NCBI GenBank assembly: GCA_050246595.1
Contig: JBFWVT010000095.1
Location: forward strand, 1 to 17,852
Length of the DNA: 17,852 nucleotides
Reading direction: 5' to 3'
Source: DATARH01 sp050246595
Lineage (GTDB): Bacteria; Pseudomonadota; Alphaproteobacteria; ATCC43930; CGMCC-115725
Part shown: positions 13,755 through 17,852 of the stretch, in pieces
Layout: each line of letters begins with the position of its first letter
Position numbering within the stretch: position 1 is the stretch's first letter
The notes under the pieces: model-generated
The model's database searches: none
The model's input: only the letters and a program-made list of their open reading frames with translations
Told to the model about the DNA's origin: nothing
Translations under genes and position numbers: made by a program

Positions 13755-14930
13755 TCATGCGCCGCCGTTGAGATACGCCATCGCCGCGCCGACCCCTCCC
13801 CTGCCGTGCGGCACGCCGGTCAACTCCAGCGCCATCTCGACCGCGGCGAGGGCGCCGAGCAGCATCGGCTCGTTCAGATCGCCGAGATGGCCGATCCGGA
13901 AGACCCGCCCCTTGAGCCGGTCGAGCCCGCCGCCGAGCGACACGTTAAAGCGGTCGAGTGCGATCTGGCGCACCGCGTCGGCATCGCACCCCTCGGGCAC
14001 CAGCACCGCGGTGATCGTGTTCGATTGGGCCTGTTTCTCGACCGAATAGATTTCGGGGCCGCGATTGCCGGTCCAGGCGCGCACCGCCTCGCGGGTCGCC
14101 TCGGCCAGACGGTGATGGCGGGCAAAAACGTTGTCGAGCCCCTCCTCCTCAAGCATCAGCAGCGCCTCGCGCAGCCCGTAGAAGAAATGCACCGGCGCCG
14201 TGCCGTTCCAATAAGCCTGCGAGCCTTCTCCGAGCAGCCGTTTCCAATCCCAATAGACCCGCGGCAGCTTTGCCTCATCGGCCGCCGCCAGCGCCTTGCC
14301 GCTGACCGCGGTAAAGGCCATCCCGGTCGGCAGCATCAGCCCCTTCTGCGAACCGGCGACAACGACATCGACGCCCCATTCATCTGTCCGGAAATCGATC
14401 GAGGCGAGCGAGGAGATCGTATCGACCAGGAACAGCGCCGGGTGTCCGGCCGCGTCGATCGCGCGCCGCAATTCGGCGACCGGGTTGACCACCCCGGTCG
14501 AGGTCTCGCAATGCACCAGCAGCACCGCCTTGATCCGGTGCTCGCGGTCCTCGCGCAGCCGCGCTTCGAGTTTCGCGGGGTCGGCCGGATGGCGCCAGTC
14601 CTTTGGCAATGTCTCGACATCGAGACCGAACGCCTCGCCGCGCATCCCCCAGTTCAGCGAGAAGAACCCGCTTTCGACGACCAGGATTCTGTCGCCTGGC
14701 GAGAACAGATTGACCAGCGCCGCCTCCCACGCGCCATGCCCGGTCGCGGCATAGGCGAGGATCGTCGCCTCGGTCTTGAACACGCGTTTCAGACCGGCAA
14801 AGCACTCCTCGGCGATTTCCTTGAACGCCGCCCCGGCGAAGTCGATCGCGCCGCGATCCATCGCGCGCAGGATGCGGTCCGGGATGTTGGTCGGCCCCGG
14901 GTTCATGAAGAAATGCACGCCGTGCGCCAT
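13755..14930 (-). CDS. Class V aminotransferase, serine/alanine-glyoxylate type
   Basis: Pyridoxal-phosphate enzyme of the serine-glyoxylate / alanine-glyoxylate aminotransferase group. In one-carbon or photorespiratory-type metabolism such enzymes convert glyoxylate to glycine using serine or alanine as donor. The exact donor cannot be decided here. The start MAHGVHFFMNPGPTNIPDRI (14930) fits the family N-terminus and has GAGG six bases before it; the long frame upstream is not related. The 391 residues show the phosphate-binding block YAATGHGAWEAALVN (60-74), HCETSTGVVNP (140-150), the cofactor aspartate Asp170 in LFLVDTISSL, and the Schiff-base Lys196 in VAGSQKGLMLPTG. The C-terminal RIGHLGDLNEPMLLGAL block is typical of the group. 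No serine-cycle neighbours are in the window. Confidence 0.92.
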   Translation of the reverse strand: MAHGVHFFMNPGPTNIPDRILRAMDRGAIDFAGAAFKEIAEECFAGLKRVFKTEATILAYAATGHGAWEAALVNLFSPGDRILVVESGFFSLNWGMRGEAFGLDVETLPKDWRHPADPAKLEARLREDREHRIKAVLLVHCETSTGVVNPVAELRRAIDAAGHPALFLVDTISSLASIDFRTDEWGVDVVVAGSQKGLMLPTGMAFTAVSGKALAAADEAKLPRVYWDWKRLLGEGSQAYWNGTAPVHFFYGLREALLMLEEEGLDNVFARHHRLAEATREAVRAWTGNRGPEIYSVEKQAQSNTITAVLVPEGCDADAVRQIALDRFNVSLGGGLDRLKGRVFRIGHLGDLNEPMLLGALAAVEMALELTGVPHGRGGVGAAMAYLNGGA

Positions 14931-15144
14931 GGCTGCCCTCAAAGCGCCGCTCACCCCGAGACGGCGGCGCACGATACACATGAGACGGCCGGGCGGGTAG
15001 GCGTCATGCGCCCGTCCCGGTGGTAATGCGTCGGGCAGCGCGATAGGATCGGCGATTGCCCAAAATCGCGGCAAAGCGAAGCCCGAAGCGGCACCCTTGC
15101 GACGCGATGGGAATGTGGTCCGCGTTCGAGCCCGGTAGCTTTTC
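14931..15144. other. Divergent intergenic region, aminotransferase / MFS exporter
   Basis: These 214 bases must contain the promoters of both flanking genes. I see no clear promoter boxes, no regulator gene and no marked inverted repeat. Confidence 0.35.
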
Positions 15145-16737
15145 TTGTCGATAGCCGACACGCGCCGCATCGCAGCGCCCCCTGAGAAACCGCCGCCGCC
15201 CGCGCGCGCCGCTTCGCCCGCTGCTGCCTCGCCGCTCCCCGGTCTGTTCAGCATCGGCCTGCGGCAATGGATGGTCCTGTTGACCGTGCAGGTGTCGTCG
15301 CTGCTGTTCGGCATGACGATCACGCTGGCCAATGTCGTCCTGCCGCAGATCCGCGGCAGCCTGTCGGCAACGCAGGACGAGATTTCCTGGGTCATCACGC
15401 TGAACCTTGTCGCCACCGCGGTGGCGACGCCGATGACCGGCTGGCTGGCAAGCCGGCTCGGCTGGCGCAACGTGATGTTTTTTTCGGTGCTCGGTTTTAC
15501 GGTGTCGTCGTTCCTGTGCGGCATCGCCGACAGTCTGGAAGCGCTGGTGCTGTACCGGGTCGGCCAGGGTCTGTTCGGCGCGACGATCATGCCGATGGGC
15601 CAGGGCATCGTGCTCGCGACGTTTCCGCGTCACCTGCACACGGCGGTGATGGTGATCTGGGGGGCCGGCAGCGTCATGGGTCCGGTCTTCGGCCCGATCT
15701 TCGGCAGCATCATGGCCGAAGCCTACAACTGGCGCGCGGCCTTTTTCATGATCGTGCCGCCCGGCATCGTGGCGATGATCCTGAGCTGGGTCTGGCTGGC
15801 GGAATACAAGGACCGCAGCCCGGCGCAGCTCGACTGGACCGGGTTTCTCGCGCTGTCGGTGGCGATCACCTGTCTGCAATTGATGATCGACCGGGGACAG
15901 AAGCTCGACTGGTTCGAGTCGTTCGAGATCTGCCTCGAAGCCTTTATCGCGGCGGTCGCGTTCTGGATCTTTATCGCGCACAGCCTGACCGCGAGCCGCC
16001 CGTTTCTCGATCCGCGGCTGCTGCTCGACCGCAATTTCGCGATCGGACTGGTCATCGCATTTTTCATGGGCATGCTGGCCTTTACCAGCCTCGTGCTGAT
16101 CCCCGGCCTGCTGCATGATCTGCGCAACTATCCCGACAGCGCGATCGGGCTGCTCCTCGCGTCGCGCGGCGTCGGCAACTGGGCGGCGTTTCTGGTCGTC
16201 GTTCCGTTCTCGCGGCGCTACCCGCGGCTGTCGGTCGCCATCGGTCTGTGCGCGCAGGCCTACGCCGCCTGGGCGATGGCGCAATTCGACATCAATGTCG
16301 GCAGCTTTGACGTGTTCTGGACAAACGCACTGCAAGGGTTCGGGTTTGGGCTTGCCTTTACGCCGATGACGGTGCTCGCCTTTGCGACATTGCCCGCCAG
16401 CAAGATGACGGAGGCCTCGGGCGTGTTCACGCTGGTGCGCAATTTCGGGTCGAGCCTGTATATTTCGGTGACCGTGGTGCTGCTCGTGCGGTCGGCCGCG
16501 GTAAACTACTCGCGCCTGACCGAGTTCATCTCGCCCTACAACAAGGCGCTTTCGTTTCCCGGCATGCCCGACGCGTGGAATATGGAAACCGTCGGGGGTC
16601 TGATGCGGCTGGCCGGCCAGATCCAGCAGCAGGCATTGATGATCGGCTATATCAATTCGTTCTATCTGCTGGCATTTACCGCCGCGGCCGGCGTGCCGCT
16701 GGTCTGGCTGATGCGGGCGGCGCCGCGGCTGCGCTGA
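15145..16737 (+). CDS. DHA2-family (EmrB/QacA-type) MFS drug exporter
   Basis: Inner-membrane proton-coupled exporter with about 14 predicted helices. The 530 residues include the EmrB-like first helix and loop (FGMTITLANVVLPQI, then SATQDEISWVITLNLVATAV), motif A as GWLASRLGWRN, a motif C-like GAGSVMGPVFGPIFG in helix 5, and the late TEASGVFTLVRNFGSSL block typical of this family. The start is a TTG at 15145, with a stop in frame just upstream (15136-15138) and no ATG in frame until after the first helix has begun, so the TTG is close to forced unless a GTG-like start was lost. The first 35 residues are Ala/Pro-rich and disordered. The usual membrane-fusion partner (EmrA/HlyD) and outer-membrane channel are not adjacent. 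Substrate unknown. Confidence 0.9.
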   Translation: MSIADTRRIAAPPEKPPPPARAASPAAASPLPGLFSIGLRQWMVLLTVQVSSLLFGMTITLANVVLPQIRGSLSATQDEISWVITLNLVATAVATPMTGWLASRLGWRNVMFFSVLGFTVSSFLCGIADSLEALVLYRVGQGLFGATIMPMGQGIVLATFPRHLHTAVMVIWGAGSVMGPVFGPIFGSIMAEAYNWRAAFFMIVPPGIVAMILSWVWLAEYKDRSPAQLDWTGFLALSVAITCLQLMIDRGQKLDWFESFEICLEAFIAAVAFWIFIAHSLTASRPFLDPRLLLDRNFAIGLVIAFFMGMLAFTSLVLIPGLLHDLRNYPDSAIGLLLASRGVGNWAAFLVVVPFSRRYPRLSVAIGLCAQAYAAWAMAQFDINVGSFDVFWTNALQGFGFGLAFTPMTVLAFATLPASKMTEASGVFTLVRNFGSSLYISVTVVLLVRSAAVNYSRLTEFISPYNKALSFPGMPDAWNMETVGGLMRLAGQIQQQALMIGYINSFYLLAFTAAAGVPLVWLMRAAPRLR

Positions 16738-16834
16738 TCGGGTTCCGTCGCGACAGCGCGGCGGTGCAGGGCGGTCCGGAACCGATTTTCGGGCCGCCGC
16801 GTTGCCCTGCTCGCGGAGCCGGTCTCGCGGGCGC

Positions 16835-16876
16835 GACCCAGGGGACACGACCCAGGGGACACGACCCAGGGGCACT
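16835..16876. repeat. 14-bp tandem repeat, three copies
   Basis: GACCCAGGGGACAC occurs exactly at 16835-16848 and 16849-16862, with a third, slightly degenerate copy at 16863-16876. The unit is not a multiple of three and lies between the MFS stop and the M48 protease start, so it is non-coding. It could be a slippage product or a site bound upstream of the protease gene; nothing in the sequence decides. Confidence 0.85.
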
Positions 16877-16917
16877 GCCCGAGGGCGTTGCCTATGGGCG
16901 CAACAAGGCAGGCGTCG

Positions 16918-17682
16918 ATGTGCACATGCGGTCCGACCCGCCGCTCCCTGCTCAGATTGGCAGGGGTCGGGACGGTCTCGGTTGTCGTCACCGGGTGCGA
17001 CCAGATCGCCGGCATCAATCTCGTCTCCGACGAGACCGTCGAGGCGATGGGGCTGCGCGCCTGGGAGGAGCTGAGGGGCACGCTCCCGGTATCGCGCAAC
17101 CCGGCGGCACAGCAGACCGCCGATCGCGTCGCGGCCCGCCTGCTCGCCGCCGCCGGCGAGAATCGCGGCGACTGGGAGGTGGTGGTCTTCGCCAACCCGG
17201 CGGTAAACGCCTTTGCTCTTCCCGGCCGCAAGATCGGGATTTTCGAGGGCATGTTCCGCATCGCCCAGAACGACGATCAGCTGGCCGCCATTATCGGGCA
17301 CGAGATCGGGCACCTTCAGGCCGAGCACGGCCGCGAGCGGATGAACGCCCAAGTCGCGAAAGGGTGGGGGCTCCAGATCGTCGCGCTGCTGCTCAATCTG
17401 AGCGGTGTCGGTTACGGGCCGGAGATCGCTGCGGCGCTGGGGCTGGGGGTCGAATACGGGCTGGTTCTGCCGTATTCGCGCCGCCATGAGTTCGAGGCCG
17501 ACCGTCTCGGTCTGCAATTGACGGCGCAAGCCGGGTTTCGCCCGGAGGAGGCGATAACGCTGTGGCAGCGCATGGACGCCGCCGCCGGTCCCCGCCTGCC
17601 GCAATTTCTCGCGACGCATCCGGCGCCCGAGGCGCGCATCAAGGCGATCCGGGAGATCCTGGCCGGACAGACCACCGGCTAG
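16918..17682 (+). CDS. M48-family zinc metalloprotease, predicted Tat lipoprotein
   Basis: Predicted periplasmic, lipid-anchored peptidase of family M48, the family that includes the outer-membrane protein quality-control protease BepA and the lipoprotein LoiP. The start at MCTCGPTRRSLLRLAG (16918, AAGGCAGG upstream) puts a twin-arginine pair (R8-R9) before a short hydrophobic stretch. The lipobox VTGC follows, with Cys27 as the anchor, which suggests Tat export followed by lipidation. Upstream TTG 16888 or ATG 16894 are less likely. The zinc site is complete: HEIGH (128-132) and the third ligand Glu191 in HEFEADRLG. THPAPEARI near residue 234 is the usual final motif. The length of 254 residues fits a single-domain M48 lipoprotein without TPR repeats. 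The TA of the TAG stop coincides with the apparent edge of an IS630-like element, so the last residues may have been altered. Confidence 0.92.
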   Translation: MCTCGPTRRSLLRLAGVGTVSVVVTGCDQIAGINLVSDETVEAMGLRAWEELRGTLPVSRNPAAQQTADRVAARLLAAAGENRGDWEVVVFANPAVNAFALPGRKIGIFEGMFRIAQNDDQLAAIIGHEIGHLQAEHGRERMNAQVAKGWGLQIVALLLNLSGVGYGPEIAAALGLGVEYGLVLPYSRRHEFEADRLGLQLTAQAGFRPEEAITLWQRMDAAAGPRLPQFLATHPAPEARIKAIREILAGQTTG

Positions 17683-17852
17683 AGCGTGATCGCATCAGGT
17701 TGAAGCGTAGCCGGCATTGGCGAGGTAGTTTGCGCATTCCTGTGCGGTGAAATGATCGAGCAAGGAGCCGATCTGGCGCCAGGTAGCATCGGTGGTGCGC
17801 GGATCGGCTTTGCGCAGCAGGGTCTTGAGCTTGGCGAAGACCTGCTCGATCG
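17682..17852 (-). mobile_element. IS630-like insertion sequence, left end (runs off the window)
   Basis: From the TA dinucleotide at 17680-17681 onward the sequence reads GAGCGTGATCGCATCAGG, which looks like the terminal repeat of an IS630-like element, followed within about 13 bases by the end of its transposase gene. IS630 elements insert at TA, which fits the position. The other end, and so proof of the boundary, lies outside the window. Confidence 0.6.
17695..17852 (-). CDS. IS630-family transposase, C-terminal part (5' end off the window)
   Basis: On the minus strand 51 complete codons read in from the right edge and stop at TGA (17695-17697). The text IEQVFAKLKTLLRKADPR, then DHFTAQECANYLANAGYAST, matches the well-known C-terminus of IS630-family DDE transposases, which starts with the catalytic-domain segment containing the last acidic residue (N..E..FAKLK pattern) and ends in NAGYAS. 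The seen part is undamaged, so the element may be complete beyond the window. It converges on the M48 protease gene. Confidence 0.85.
   Translation of the reverse strand, partial: IEQVFAKLKTLLRKADPRTTDATWRQIGSLLDHFTAQECANYLANAGYAST

Noticed and set aside
16835..16876. CRISPR-like array
   Set aside because: The units are 14 bp and directly abut each other without spacers; this is a simple tandem repeat.
15004..17619. An 871-codon open frame on the minus strand opposite the MFS exporter and the M48 protease
   Set aside because: It translates to His/Arg/Gln/Asp-rich sequence with no family motif and is exactly opposite two well-supported genes. Long antisense frames are a known effect of high GC at third codon positions.

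Overview
This is a GC-rich, gene-dense chromosomal window that looks alphaproteobacterial. The strongest clues are the gene order ffh-rpsP-rimM-trmD-rplS-leuC...leuD-leuB, which is familiar from that class, a ccmABCDE cytochrome c maturation block, and the wording of the proteins. The order within the class (Rhodospirillales- or Rhizobiales-like) is inference only. No tRNA, rRNA or CRISPR array was recognised. Almost all the genes are ordinary housekeeping or metabolic genes, and I did not find a convincing new multi-gene system. The least ordinary part is a two-gene insertion between leuC and leuD.

Layout. (1) Positions 1-153 hold the end of a broken IS701-like transposase running in from the left. 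It abuts leuB tail to tail. (2) Positions 150-8017, minus strand, are transcribed in the order ffh, rpsP, rimM, trmD, rplS, leuC, a small ParB-like ORF, an unrecognised 149-aa ORF, leuD, leuB. The first five genes serve protein targeting and translation. The leu genes encode isopropylmalate isomerase (LeuCD) and isopropylmalate dehydrogenase (LeuB), consecutive steps of leucine synthesis. Several junctions are ATGA overlaps (rimM/trmD, trmD/rplS, ParB-like/149-aa ORF). Palindromic intergenic elements lie between leuD and leuB, between ffh and rpsP, and inside the 3' end of rimM. (3) Positions 8240-13408, plus strand, carry an MmgE/PrpD-family protein, a secreted SGNH hydrolase, then ccmA, ccmB, ccmC, ccmD and ccmE. 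CcmAB with CcmC and CcmD deliver haem to the periplasmic chaperone CcmE. The ligation genes ccmF, ccmG and ccmH do not follow and must lie elsewhere if the pathway is complete. (4) Positions 13457-14930, minus strand, hold a class V aminotransferase of the serine/alanine-glyoxylate type followed by a small conserved-looking ORF. (5) Positions 15145-17682, plus strand, hold a DHA2-type drug exporter and an M48 metalloprotease that is predicted to be a Tat-exported lipoprotein, separated by a 14-bp tandem repeat. (6) Positions 17682-17852 are the end of an IS630-like element whose transposase reads leftward off the right edge.

The window is therefore bounded by two different insertion-sequence remnants. 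Gene starts were revised from the longest open frame where the family N-terminus or a ribosome binding site argued for it: ffh, the PrpD-like gene, ccmC, ccmE, the aminotransferase, the M48 protease and the small ORF at 13457. Many very long frames on the opposite strand are GC-driven shadows and were discarded.
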